14,068 nucleotides of DNA from JBBSOK01 sp038259825 (lineage in GTDB: Bacteria > Bacteroidota > Bacteroidia > Flavobacteriales > Flavobacteriaceae): assembly GCA_038259825.1 (NCBI GenBank), contig JBBSOK010000074.1:1-14068 (forward strand), given 5' to 3'. The stretch's first letter is position 1; each line of letters starts with the position of its first letter. This document shows, in pieces, positions 7,397 through 14,068 of the stretch. The notes beneath the pieces are model-generated. The model worked only from the letters and a program-made list of their open reading frames with translations, searched no databases and was not told the DNA's origin. The position numbers and the translations under genes are program-made.

Positions 7397-7459
7397 ATGA
7401 ACACAATTAAAGTACATCATCATCATTTTCATAATATCGCTCAGACGAGATGGAATTGA
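7397..7459 (+). CDS. hisL: His operon leader peptide (20 codons, five His)
   Basis: ATG at 7397 opens a 20-codon ORF ending in TGA at 7457-7459. It reads Met-Asn-Thr-Ile-Lys-Val, then four consecutive His codons (all CAT, 7415-7426), Phe, a fifth His (7430-7432), and ends ...Gln-Thr-Arg-Trp-Asn. A His run in a tiny ORF between a promoter box and a terminator, directly upstream of hisG, is the hallmark of a his attenuation leader. Its product is presumably not functional; translating it senses charged tRNA-His. A ribosome stalled on the His run would cover sequence up to about 7438 and leave the antiterminator strand beginning at 7440 free. A ribosome reaching the TGA would mask that strand. 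The leader is like enterobacterial HisL in logic, but I see no sequence similarity beyond the His run. Confidence 0.9.
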   Translation: MNTIKVHHHHFHNIAQTRWN

Positions 7460-7499
7460 TATATGTAATTTAAAAAATATATTTTAAAACCCGTTTGAG
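7440..7499 (+). promoter_or_regulatory. Antiterminator pairing of the his attenuator
   Basis: Bases 7440-7447 (CTCAGACG) can pair with 7492-7499 (CGTTTGAG): eight contiguous pairs, one of them G-U (7444-7495), plus G7449-C7490 beyond a single mismatch. The upstream strand lies in the last codons of the leader ORF and the downstream strand overlaps the left arm of the terminator hairpin, so the two structures exclude each other. This fits the 2:3 versus 3:4 scheme of ribosome-mediated attenuation. I found no upstream strand able to sequester 7440-7449 (a 1:2 pause hairpin). Confidence 0.72.
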
Positions 7500-7518
7500 A
7501 AAATCAATCGGGTTTTTT
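7486..7518 (+). terminator. His attenuator terminator hairpin
   Basis: AAAACCCG (7486-7493) pairs with CGGGTTTT (7509-7516). Inside, after one T-T mismatch, TTGA (7495-7498) pairs with TCAA (7504-7507) around a GAAAA loop. The T-run 7513-7518 gives the U-tract. It lies between the leader ORF and hisG, so it would stop transcription before the structural genes when histidyl-tRNA is plentiful. It ends 47 bp before the hisG ATG. Confidence 0.88.
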
Positions 7519-7565
7519 GTTTCTTCACTAATCCCGAGATTTTCCCAGACACAAATAAACACTAA

Positions 7566-8423
7566 ATGACTAAACTAAAAATTGCTATTCAAAAAAGTGG
7601 CAGATTAAATGAAGATTCAATTAAACTATTAACTAGCTGTGGTATTCAGATTGATAACGGGAAAGACCAATTAAAAGTAGATGTACCAAACTTTCCGATG
7701 GAATTACTTTTTCTTCGAAATTCGGACATTCCACAATATCTTGAAGATGGCGTAGTAGATATTGCTATTGTAGGTGAAAATCTTTTGATTGAAAGTAATA
7801 AAGATATTGAAATTGTTGAACGATTAGGCTTTTCAAAATGCCGAGTTTCATTAGCAGTTCCAAAAAATGTGGAGGATGAAACACTTCAATATTTTAATGG
7901 GAAAAGAATTGCAACTTCGTATCCAAATACAGTAAATTCTTTCCTAAAGAAAAATAATATAAATGCTGACATTCACGAAATTTCTGGCTCGGTTGAAATT
8001 GCGCCAAATATAGGTCTTGCTGATGGTATTTGTGACATCGTAAGTTCAGGAAGCACGCTGTTCAAAAATGGATTAAAGGAAACACAAACCATCTTAAAAT
8101 CTGAAGCAGTTTTAGCTAAAGGCAAAAAACTTTCACCAGAAAATGAAGAAATACTTTCGAAATTGGTATTCAGGATTCAAGCTGTTTTACGTGCAAAAAA
8201 CACCAAGTATATTTTAATGAATGTGCTAAATGATAAAATAGAAGCAGTAAGTGCAATTTTACCGTCTATAAAAAGTCCTACAATTTTGCCTTTAGCAGAA
8301 AAAGGTTGGAGCAGTTTGCACAGCGTAATTAAAGAAGATGAATTTTGGGAAGTAATAGATGAGCTTAAAAAAGCAGGAGCAGAAGGTATTTTGGTAGTTC
8401 CAATTGATAAAATGGTTGTGTAA
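7566..8423 (+). CDS. hisG: ATP phosphoribosyltransferase HisG, long form
   Basis: A 285-residue cytoplasmic enzyme catalysing the first committed step of histidine synthesis, ATP + PRPP to phosphoribosyl-ATP. The N-terminus KIAIQKSGRL and the PRPP-binding loop DIVSSGSTLFKNGL (157-170) are typical. The roughly 75 residues after about 210 form the extra C-terminal ACT-like domain, including SPTILPLAEKGWSSLHSV, that defines the long, homohexameric HisG_L. That domain binds histidine for feedback inhibition, so no separate HisZ subunit is needed. It is the first structural gene after the attenuator and ends in TAATG, sharing one base with hisD. The ATG at 7566 has an A-rich context with no strong Shine-Dalgarno, as usual for Bacteroidetes. 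Confidence 0.97.
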   Translation: MTKLKIAIQKSGRLNEDSIKLLTSCGIQIDNGKDQLKVDVPNFPMELLFLRNSDIPQYLEDGVVDIAIVGENLLIESNKDIEIVERLGFSKCRVSLAVPKNVEDETLQYFNGKRIATSYPNTVNSFLKKNNINADIHEISGSVEIAPNIGLADGICDIVSSGSTLFKNGLKETQTILKSEAVLAKGKKLSPENEEILSKLVFRIQAVLRAKNTKYILMNVLNDKIEAVSAILPSIKSPTILPLAEKGWSSLHSVIKEDEFWEVIDELKKAGAEGILVVPIDKMVV

Positions 8424-9712
8424 TGAAAGTTATAAAATATCCAAATAAGTCAGATTGGGAAGAGCTTACAAAGCGCCCAGAATTCGATAAAAACCAATTT
8501 ACTGAGACGGTCTCTGAAATAATTTCTGAAGTAAAATTAATTGGTGATAAAGCATTGTTTCAATTTGCTGAAAAATTTGATAAGGCAAAACTAAATTCAC
8601 TTCAAGTTTCTAAAGAAGAGATTAAAGCCGCTAATACTCAAGTTTCATCAGCATTAAAACAAGCTATTCAAATTGCAAAAGGAAATATTGAAAAATTCCA
8701 CGAAGCGCAATTAGTTGATGAAGCAGTAATTGAAACCACAAAAGGCGTAAAATGCTGGCGAAAAAGTGTGGGAATAGAAAAAGTGGGATTATATATTCCA
8801 GGCGGATCAGCCCCATTATTTTCAACTGTTCTAATGTTAGCAATTCCAGCAAAAATAGCGGGTTGTAAAGAAATAATAATTTGTACTCCGCCAAATAGCG
8901 AAGGCAATATAAATCCTGCAATTTTATACACAGCCAATTTAATTGGTATATCAAAAATCTTTAAAGTTGGCGGTAGTCAAGCAGTTGCGGCTATGGCTTT
9001 TGGAACGGAAAGTGTCCCAAAAGTTTACAAGATTTTTGGTCCGGGCAATCAATTTGTAACAAAAGCAAAGGAGTTAGTTCAACAAGAAGGAACCGCAATA
9101 GATATGCCAGCTGGTCCAAGTGAAGTTTTGGTGCTAGCAGATAAATCGTGCGATCCCGTTTTTGTTGCGGCCGATTTACTTTCACAAGCTGAACACGGAC
9201 CAGATAGTCAAGTGGTTTTAGTAAGTGATAATGAGGAAATAATTGCTGCAGTTTCTACAGAACTAAAAATTCAAATAGAAAATCTACCAAGAGTTGAAAT
9301 TGCCAAAAAAGCAATCGAAAATAGCATTTCAGTTTTGCTGAAAAATATGGATGAGTGTATAGATTTCAGTAATCAATACGCACCCGAACATTTAATTATT
9401 GCTTCAGAAAAAGCTGAAGATTTTTGCGATAAAATTGTAAACGCAGGTTCGGTTTTCTTAGGAAATTACAGCTGTGAAAGTGCGGGCGATTATGCAAGTG
9501 GTACAAACCATACTTTACCAACAAACGGTTATGCGCGTAATTATAGCGGCGTTTCGGTGGATAGTTTTGTAAAGAAAATCACTTTTCAAAAATTAGAAAA
9601 AGAAGGAATAAAAAATATTGGTCCAGCCATTGAAATTATGGCAGAAGCAGAACAATTATTCGCTCATAAAAACGCAGTTTCGGTTAGATTAAAACAGTTG
9701 AAAGATGTTTGA
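8423..9712 (+). CDS. hisD: Histidinol dehydrogenase HisD
   Basis: A 429-residue zinc enzyme that oxidises L-histidinol to L-histidine in two NAD-dependent steps, the last reactions of the pathway. The signature stretch from SQAEHGPDSQ (254-263) is present. Expected zinc ligands are Gln255, His258, Asp356 in ESAGDYASGTNH and His415 near the C-terminus, and the catalytic pair Glu322-His323 is in YAPEHL. The NAD-domain segments YIPGGSAPLFSTV and FGPGNQFVTKAK are intact. Length is normal for the family. The start overlaps the hisG stop by one base (TAATG), and the 3' end overlaps hisC by 8 bp. Although it catalyses the final steps it is the second gene, as in the enterobacterial operon. Confidence 0.97.
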   Translation: MKVIKYPNKSDWEELTKRPEFDKNQFTETVSEIISEVKLIGDKALFQFAEKFDKAKLNSLQVSKEEIKAANTQVSSALKQAIQIAKGNIEKFHEAQLVDEAVIETTKGVKCWRKSVGIEKVGLYIPGGSAPLFSTVLMLAIPAKIAGCKEIIICTPPNSEGNINPAILYTANLIGISKIFKVGGSQAVAAMAFGTESVPKVYKIFGPGNQFVTKAKELVQQEGTAIDMPAGPSEVLVLADKSCDPVFVAADLLSQAEHGPDSQVVLVSDNEEIIAAVSTELKIQIENLPRVEIAKKAIENSISVLLKNMDECIDFSNQYAPEHLIIASEKAEDFCDKIVNAGSVFLGNYSCESAGDYASGTNHTLPTNGYARNYSGVSVDSFVKKITFQKLEKEGIKNIGPAIEIMAEAEQLFAHKNAVSVRLKQLKDV

Positions 9713-10736
9713 TTTGAATAAAATAACACGCAAGAATATTCGGGAAATGAAACCGTATAGTTCGGCTCGCGACGAATTTAAAGGCGAGGCAAACGTTTGG
9801 TTAGATGCAAATGAAAACCCAAATAACACAGATTTGAATCGATATCCCGATCCATTGCAAATCAATTTGAAAAAGCTGATTGCAAAGCAAAAAGGTGTTG
9901 AAATTGATCAGATTTTTATAGGAAATGGAAGTGATGAGGCAATCGATTTATTATTCAGAGCTTTCTGCGAACCACAAAAAAGTAAGGCTTATATTTTTCC
10001 GCCAACTTACGGAATGTATGAAGTTTCCGCAGCAATAAATAATGTTGAGGTTGTTAAACTTCCTCTAAACAAAAATTTTGAATTGCCTTTAATTGAAGAA
10101 ATCAATTCAAAAGTTTCAGACAACGGTTTGCTTTTTATCTGTTCACCAAATAATCCAACTGGAAATTGTTCAACAGAAAATCAGATAAAAGAAATTGCTA
10201 AAAATTTCGATGGAATTGTAGTTGTTGACGAAGCATATATAGATTTTTCAGAAAATAAAAGTGCTATTATAATACTTTCTGAAATTGAAAATTTAGTGGT
10301 ACTTCAAACTTTCAGCAAAGCCTATGGTTTAGCAGGCGCACGCGTTGGTTTGGCGTTTGCAAGTCCTTCAATTATTTCAATATTAAATAAAATTAAACCG
10401 CCTTATAATATTAATTCCTTGAGTATTTCGGCAGCTGAAAATGTAATTTCAGATACAGAAAAAATTCAACAACAAATTGATTTAATAATTTCTGAAAGAG
10501 AAAAATTAAAAATTGAATTGCTACAATTGGAAAACGTTGAAACGGTATTTCCTTCCGAAGCAAATTTTCTGTTGGTTAAATTTTCAAATGCTGAAGTAGT
10601 TTTTAAAACACTTTTAGAAAACGGAATTGTTGTGCGAAACAGATCAAGTCAAATACCAAATTGCCTGCGTATTACTGTAGGAACAATTGAAGAAAACCAA
10701 AATGTTTTAAGCATTTTAAAAGAAATTGAAAAATGA
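9705..10736 (+). CDS. hisC: Histidinol-phosphate aminotransferase HisC
   Basis: A 343-residue PLP-dependent class I/II aminotransferase that converts imidazole acetol phosphate and glutamate to L-histidinol phosphate. It shows the N-terminal LDANENP motif (34-40), SPNNPTGN (147-154), the PLP-ring aspartate in VVDEAY (Asp175), the Schiff-base lysine Lys205 in TFSKAYGLAGARVG, and a C-terminal LRITVG with the substrate-carboxylate arginine. The ATG at 9705 lies within the hisD 3' end (8-bp overlap), and the ORF ends in an ATGA overlap with hisB. Related aromatic aminotransferases share these motifs, but the operon position settles the assignment. Confidence 0.96.
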   Translation: MFDLNKITRKNIREMKPYSSARDEFKGEANVWLDANENPNNTDLNRYPDPLQINLKKLIAKQKGVEIDQIFIGNGSDEAIDLLFRAFCEPQKSKAYIFPPTYGMYEVSAAINNVEVVKLPLNKNFELPLIEEINSKVSDNGLLFICSPNNPTGNCSTENQIKEIAKNFDGIVVVDEAYIDFSENKSAIIILSEIENLVVLQTFSKAYGLAGARVGLAFASPSIISILNKIKPPYNINSLSISAAENVISDTEKIQQQIDLIISEREKLKIELLQLENVETVFPSEANFLLVKFSNAEVVFKTLLENGIVVRNRSSQIPNCLRITVGTIEENQNVLSILKEIEK

Positions 10737-11821
10737 AAAAAGTATTATTTATAGATAGAGACGGCACCTTGGTTATTGAGCCACCTATTGATTATCAGCT
10801 TGATAGTTTGGAAAAGTTAGAATTTTATCCGGGCGTTTTTCAAAATCTTGCAAAGATTGCCACCGAGTTGGATTACGAATTAGTTATGGTTACAAATCAA
10901 GATGGTTTGGGGACAAATTCTTTTCCCGAAGATACTTTTTGGCCCGCGCAAAATAAAATTATTGAAGCTTTTAAAAGTGAGAATATAGAATTTTCGGAGA
11001 TTTTAATCGACAAATCTTTTCCGGAAGATAATGCGCCAACCCGAAAGCCAGAAGTTGGATTGCTTCAAAAATATATTCACGGGAATTATGATCTTGAAAA
11101 TAGCTTTGTAATTGGCGATAGGGATAGCGATATTCAGCTTGCAAGAAACATAAAATGCAAAGGAATTTTTATTGGTGAAGAAAATAAGGAAGCAATCCTT
11201 TGTACTAAAAATTGGAATGAAATTTATCAATTTTTAAAATCAAAACCACGAATCGGCTCCGTTTCAAGAAATACAAATGAAACAAAAATCGATGTTGAAG
11301 TAGATCTTGATGGCTCAGGAAAGCACGACTTAAATACAGGTTTAGGCTTTTTTGACCATATGTTACAGCAAATTGCCAAACACGGAAATATAGATTTGAC
11401 AGTAAAAGTTGAAGGCGATTTAGAAATTGATGAGCACCACACAATTGAAGATGTTGCAATTACTTTCGGTGAAGCATTTACAAAAGCTCTGGGCAAAAAG
11501 AAAGCAATTGAACGCTACGGCTTTTTATTGCCGATGGATGATTGCCTTGCACAAGTTGCCATAGACTTTGGCGGCAGACCTTGGCTAGTTTGGGAGGTAG
11601 ATTTTAAACGAGAGCACGTCGGCGATATGCCTACCGAAATGTTTATGCACTTTTTCAAATCGTTCAGCGATGCTGCAAAATGTAATTTAAATATAAAAGC
11701 AGAAGGTGAAAACGAACATCATAAAATTGAATCTATTTTTAAAGCTTTTGCAAAAGCTACAAAAATGGCGGTTAGTAAAACCGAAAATTATAGCATTCCA
11801 AGTACAAAAGGCACAATATGA
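10733..11821 (+). CDS. hisB: Bifunctional histidinol-phosphatase / imidazoleglycerol-phosphate dehydratase HisB
   Basis: A 362-residue fusion. Residues 1 to about 165 are a HAD phosphatase: FIDRDGTL with Asp8 and Asp10, VTNQDG, RKPEVGLL and VIGDRDSDIQLA. Residues about 172-362 are imidazoleglycerol-phosphate dehydratase with the metal motifs FFDHMLQQIAKHG, DEHHTIEDVA and EHHKIESIFKAFAKA. The protein thus performs dehydration of IGP and, after HisC, dephosphorylation of histidinol phosphate. In the phosphatase domain, the place where E. coli HisB has a Cys-x-His-x5-Cys-x-Cys zinc loop reads IDKSFPEDNAPTRKP, with all four ligands replaced. I recall the same in other Bacteroidetes, so it is probably a lineage variant and not decay. 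ATGA overlaps are seen at both ends (hisC and hisH). Confidence 0.97.
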   Translation: MKKVLFIDRDGTLVIEPPIDYQLDSLEKLEFYPGVFQNLAKIATELDYELVMVTNQDGLGTNSFPEDTFWPAQNKIIEAFKSENIEFSEILIDKSFPEDNAPTRKPEVGLLQKYIHGNYDLENSFVIGDRDSDIQLARNIKCKGIFIGEENKEAILCTKNWNEIYQFLKSKPRIGSVSRNTNETKIDVEVDLDGSGKHDLNTGLGFFDHMLQQIAKHGNIDLTVKVEGDLEIDEHHTIEDVAITFGEAFTKALGKKKAIERYGFLLPMDDCLAQVAIDFGGRPWLVWEVDFKREHVGDMPTEMFMHFFKSFSDAAKCNLNIKAEGENEHHKIESIFKAFAKATKMAVSKTENYSIPSTKGTI

Positions 11822-12396
11822 TTGCAATTATAGATTATAATGCTGGTAATATTTCTTCAGTTCAAAATGCATTGAATCGGTTGGGTTATGAGTCGATTAT
11901 TACAAGGAACCACAATGAGATTTTAGCAGCTGATAAAGTTATTTTACCCGGTGTTGGCGAGGCAAGCAGCGCAATGAAATATCTAGAAGAATATAATTTA
12001 GTTGAATTAATAAAAAACATAAAAAAACCATTTTTAGGCATTTGTTTGGGCATGCAACTTATGTGCAATCATAGCGAAGAAGGCAATGCTGAATGTTTGG
12101 GAATTTTTGATTGCGACGTAAAATTGTTTCCACCAAAAGAAAAAGTACCACATATGGGTTGGAATGAATTGACAAATTTAAAAGGTGATTTATTTAAGAA
12201 ACTGCGGGAAAATGACGAAATGTACTTTGTGCATAGTTATTACGCTGAAATTTGCGAAAACACAGTCGCCGAATGTAATTACATAACACCATTTAGCGCT
12301 GCATTACAAAAAGATAATTTTTACGCAGCACAATTTCATCCTGAAAAATCGGCCGAAATTGGCGAGCAACTTTTAAAAAACTTTCTTGAATTATGA
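11818..12396 (+). CDS. hisH: Imidazole glycerol phosphate synthase glutaminase subunit HisH
   Basis: A 192-residue class I (triad) glutamine amidotransferase. It releases ammonia from glutamine and channels it to HisF, which forms imidazole glycerol phosphate and AICAR. The triad is present: Cys76 in GICLGMQLM, and His174 with Glu176 in AAQFHPEKS. PGVGEA (44-49) matches the oxyanion-strand loop, and HMGWN and FVHSYYAE are family motifs. Length is normal. It overlaps hisB and hisA by 4 bp each (ATGA). Its partner hisF is two genes downstream, with hisA between them. Confidence 0.97.
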   Translation: MIAIIDYNAGNISSVQNALNRLGYESIITRNHNEILAADKVILPGVGEASSAMKYLEEYNLVELIKNIKKPFLGICLGMQLMCNHSEEGNAECLGIFDCDVKLFPPKEKVPHMGWNELTNLKGDLFKKLRENDEMYFVHSYYAEICENTVAECNYITPFSAALQKDNFYAAQFHPEKSAEIGEQLLKNFLEL

Positions 12397-13106
12397 GAAT
12401 TATCCCGGCAATAGACATCATTGAAGGCAAATGCGTTCGGCTTTCAAAAGGCGATTACAATACGATGAAAATCTATAATGAAAACCCTTTGGAAGTTGCT
12501 AAACAATTTGAAGACAACGGTATTACATATCTGCATTTAGTAGATTTAGACGGCGCAAAATCTAAGCATATCGTAAATCATAAAATTTTAGAATCAATTG
12601 CTTCAAATACAAATTTGAAAGTTGATTTTGGCGGCGGATTAAAATCTGACAAAGATTTAGAAATTGCTTTTGAATGTGGTGCAGCCCAAATTACAGGCGG
12701 AAGTATTGCAGCAAATAATTCTGAAATATTTTTAAAATGGCTTCAGAAATACGGTTCAGAGAAAATAATTTTGGGAGCCGATTGCAACAATCGAAAAATT
12801 GCTACCAATGGTTGGATAGAAGAATCTGAATTAGACGTTTTAGACTTTATAAAAAGTTATGAAGAGAAAGGAATTAAGTACGTAATCTGTACCGATATTG
12901 CAAAAGATGGAATGTTGCAAGGTGCTTCAAATGAATTATATAAAGAGATTTTGTCTGAAGCTAAAGTTAGTTTAATTGCAAGCGGCGGTGTTTCAAAAAT
13001 GGACGATTTATTTCAATTAAAAGAAATTGGTTGCGAAGGTGCAATAGTTGGAAAAGCTATTTATGAAGGCACAATTTCACTTAAAGAATTACAGCAGTTA
13101 TGCTAA
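12393..13106 (+). CDS. hisA: ProFAR isomerase HisA
   Basis: A 237-residue (beta/alpha)8-barrel that isomerises ProFAR to PRFAR, the HisF substrate. The two catalytic aspartates are visible as Asp8 in IPAIDIIEGKCVRL and Asp130 in ILGADCN. Phosphate-binding loops are DFGGGLKS (78-85) with TGGSIA (101-106) in the first half-barrel, and ASGGVS (196-201) with VGKAIYEG (219-226) in the second. KDGMLQG (171-177) is also a HisA signature that separates it from HisF. The ORF begins in a 4-bp overlap with hisH and overlaps hisF by 7 bp. Confidence 0.96.
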   Translation: MRIIPAIDIIEGKCVRLSKGDYNTMKIYNENPLEVAKQFEDNGITYLHLVDLDGAKSKHIVNHKILESIASNTNLKVDFGGGLKSDKDLEIAFECGAAQITGGSIAANNSEIFLKWLQKYGSEKIILGADCNNRKIATNGWIEESELDVLDFIKSYEEKGIKYVICTDIAKDGMLQGASNELYKEILSEAKVSLIASGGVSKMDDLFQLKEIGCEGAIVGKAIYEGTISLKELQQLC

Positions 13107-13873
13107 AGAAAAGAATAATTCCGTGCCTTGATATTAAAGATGGCAGAACGGTAAAAGGCATCAATTTTTTAGATATAAAAGATGCTGGCGACCCAATTGA
13201 ATTGGCAAAAAGCTACGTAAAGCAGGGCGCTGACGAACTGGTTTTTCTTGATATTTCAGCAACAATCGAAAAGCGAGATACGTTGATTGATTTAGTAAAA
13301 GAAATTGCAGCGGAAATAAATATTCCGTTTACTGTTGGTGGTGGGATAAATTCGGTTGAAGCTGCTGGAAAGCTTATAAAAGCTGGTGCCGATAAGGTTA
13401 GTATTAATTCTTCCGCAGTTAAAAACCCAAATCTTATCAGAGAAATTGCCGAGAAGTTTGGTTCGCAATGTGTAGTTGTAGCAATAGACACCAAATTTGT
13501 GGAAAATGAATGGATTGTATTTGTAAACGGCGGCAGAATACCAACCGAATTACGAACAATTGAATGGGCAAAACAGGCTGCAGCATTGGGCGCAGGAGAA
13601 ATTTTGTTAACATCAATGAATAATGACGGCACTAAAAACGGCTTTGCAATAGACATTACAGAAACAGTAAGTAACAACGTAAATATTCCTGTAATTGCTT
13701 CTGGTGGTGCAGGTTCAAAAGAGGATTATTTGGCTTTATTTAAAACAAATATAAGCGCAGGTTTGGCAGCAAGTATTTTCCATTACGGTGAAATAACGAT
13801 TCCAGATTTAAAAGAATTTCTTCTCAAAGAAAATATTTCAATTAGAAAAACATACAATGAAAATAGATTTTAA
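13100..13873 (+). CDS. hisF: Imidazole glycerol phosphate synthase cyclase subunit HisF
   Basis: A 257-residue (beta/alpha)8-barrel that uses ammonia from HisH to turn PRFAR into imidazole glycerol phosphate and AICAR. Catalytic Asp11 (IPCLDIKDGRTVKG) and Asp130 (VVAIDTK) are present, as are the four residues of the ammonia gate at the barrel mouth: Arg5, Glu46, Lys99 and Glu167. FTVGGGINS (77-85) and IASGGAGS (199-206) are phosphate loops. The start ATG at 13100 lies in the hisA end (7-bp overlap), and the conserved KRIIPCLDIKDG follows at once. The 3' end overlaps hisI by 17 bp, the longest overlap in the operon. HisA is a likely paralogue by ancient duplication. Confidence 0.97.
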   Translation: MLKKRIIPCLDIKDGRTVKGINFLDIKDAGDPIELAKSYVKQGADELVFLDISATIEKRDTLIDLVKEIAAEINIPFTVGGGINSVEAAGKLIKAGADKVSINSSAVKNPNLIREIAEKFGSQCVVVAIDTKFVENEWIVFVNGGRIPTELRTIEWAKQAAALGAGEILLTSMNNDGTKNGFAIDITETVSNNVNIPVIASGGAGSKEDYLALFKTNISAGLAASIFHYGEITIPDLKEFLLKENISIRKTYNENRF

Positions 13874-14068
13874 TAAAGGCGATGGCTTGGTTCCGGTAAT
13901 TATTCAACACGAAAATACACTTCAAGTTTTGATGTTGGGTTATATGAATGAGGAAGCTTTTGATAAGACCAAAACTGAAAATAGAGTAACTTTTTATAGC
14001 CGAAGCAAAAATAGACTTTGGACAAAAGGCGAAGAATCTGGCAATTTTTTAGATGTAAAATCAATTGA
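13857..14068 (+). CDS. hisI: Phosphoribosyl-AMP cyclohydrolase domain, HisI or HisIE (partial at 3' edge)
   Basis: The first 70 residues of the gene are in the window, in the frame opened by ATG at 13857, inside the hisF 3' end. They begin MKIDFNKGDGLVPVI and contain VLMLGYMNEEAF and the family signature FYSRSKNRLWTKGEESGN, which identify phosphoribosyl-AMP cyclohydrolase. This enzyme opens the adenine ring of PR-AMP. The zinc motif DCDxD would lie just past the window edge. In many bacteria, including Bacteroidetes as I recall, the gene is fused to the PR-ATP pyrophosphohydrolase hisE; no separate hisE is seen in this operon so far, so a bifunctional HisIE is likely but cannot be seen here. 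Confidence 0.93.
   Translation, partial: MKIDFNKGDGLVPVIIQHENTLQVLMLGYMNEEAFDKTKTENRVTFYSRSKNRLWTKGEESGNFLDVKSI

Noticed and set aside
7460..7565. T-box or metabolite riboswitch ahead of hisG
   Set aside because: The leader is too short for a T-box and has no specifier-stem or T-box sequence; the His-codon ORF with two alternative hairpins explains the region.
13213..13677. 154-codon minus-strand ORF opposite hisF
   Set aside because: hisF on the plus strand has all its catalytic and gate residues; the antisense frame has no start context or family motif.

Overview
The window looks like a chromosomal segment of a low-GC member of the Bacteroidetes, most likely a flavobacterium. The evidence is the AT-rich sequence, weak or absent Shine-Dalgarno sequences with A-rich start contexts, TAnnTTTG-type -7 promoter boxes, and protein variants I recall as typical of this group (a RecQ without its zinc cysteines, a HisB phosphatase domain without its zinc loop). 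All confident genes belong to known families. No mobile element, CRISPR array, rRNA or tRNA was seen.

Layout. Positions 1-217 hold the 3' end of a membrane-enzyme gene, probably pssA (phosphatidylserine synthase). Positions 359-1642 encode a lipoprotein of the nucleotide pyrophosphatase/phosphodiesterase family with all catalytic and metal residues present. Converging on it from the minus strand is a four-gene cluster, transcribed in the order kdsD - tatC - AhpD-like gene - lptB (4857 down to 1717). It joins Kdo precursor synthesis and LPS export to the Tat translocase. Seven perfect copies of the heptamer CAACTAC sit between the AhpD-like gene and lptB, and the array supplies the stop codon of the AhpD-like gene. 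A 196-bp divergent intergenic region separates kdsD from recQ (5054-7246, plus strand).

From about 7373 to the right edge lies a histidine operon in the order hisG-D-C-B-H-A-F-I, cut inside hisI by the window end. All seven junctions overlap, by 1 to 17 bp. Ahead of hisG, the 319-bp gap holds the recQ terminator, a -7 promoter box, a 20-codon leader ORF with four consecutive His codons plus a fifth, an intrinsic terminator, and an alternative antiterminator pairing. The second strand of the antiterminator lies within the last codons of the leader ORF. This is a complete ribosome-mediated his attenuator read directly from the sequence, and it is the most interesting element here.

How the genes work together. 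The his genes encode the pathway from PRPP plus ATP to histidine: HisG, HisI(E), HisA, HisH/HisF, the dehydratase and phosphatase of HisB, HisC and HisD. The leader would let transcription into hisG rise when charged tRNA-His is scarce. The minus-strand cluster serves the cell envelope: KdsD makes arabinose 5-phosphate for Kdo, LptB powers LPS transport, and TatC exports folded proteins.
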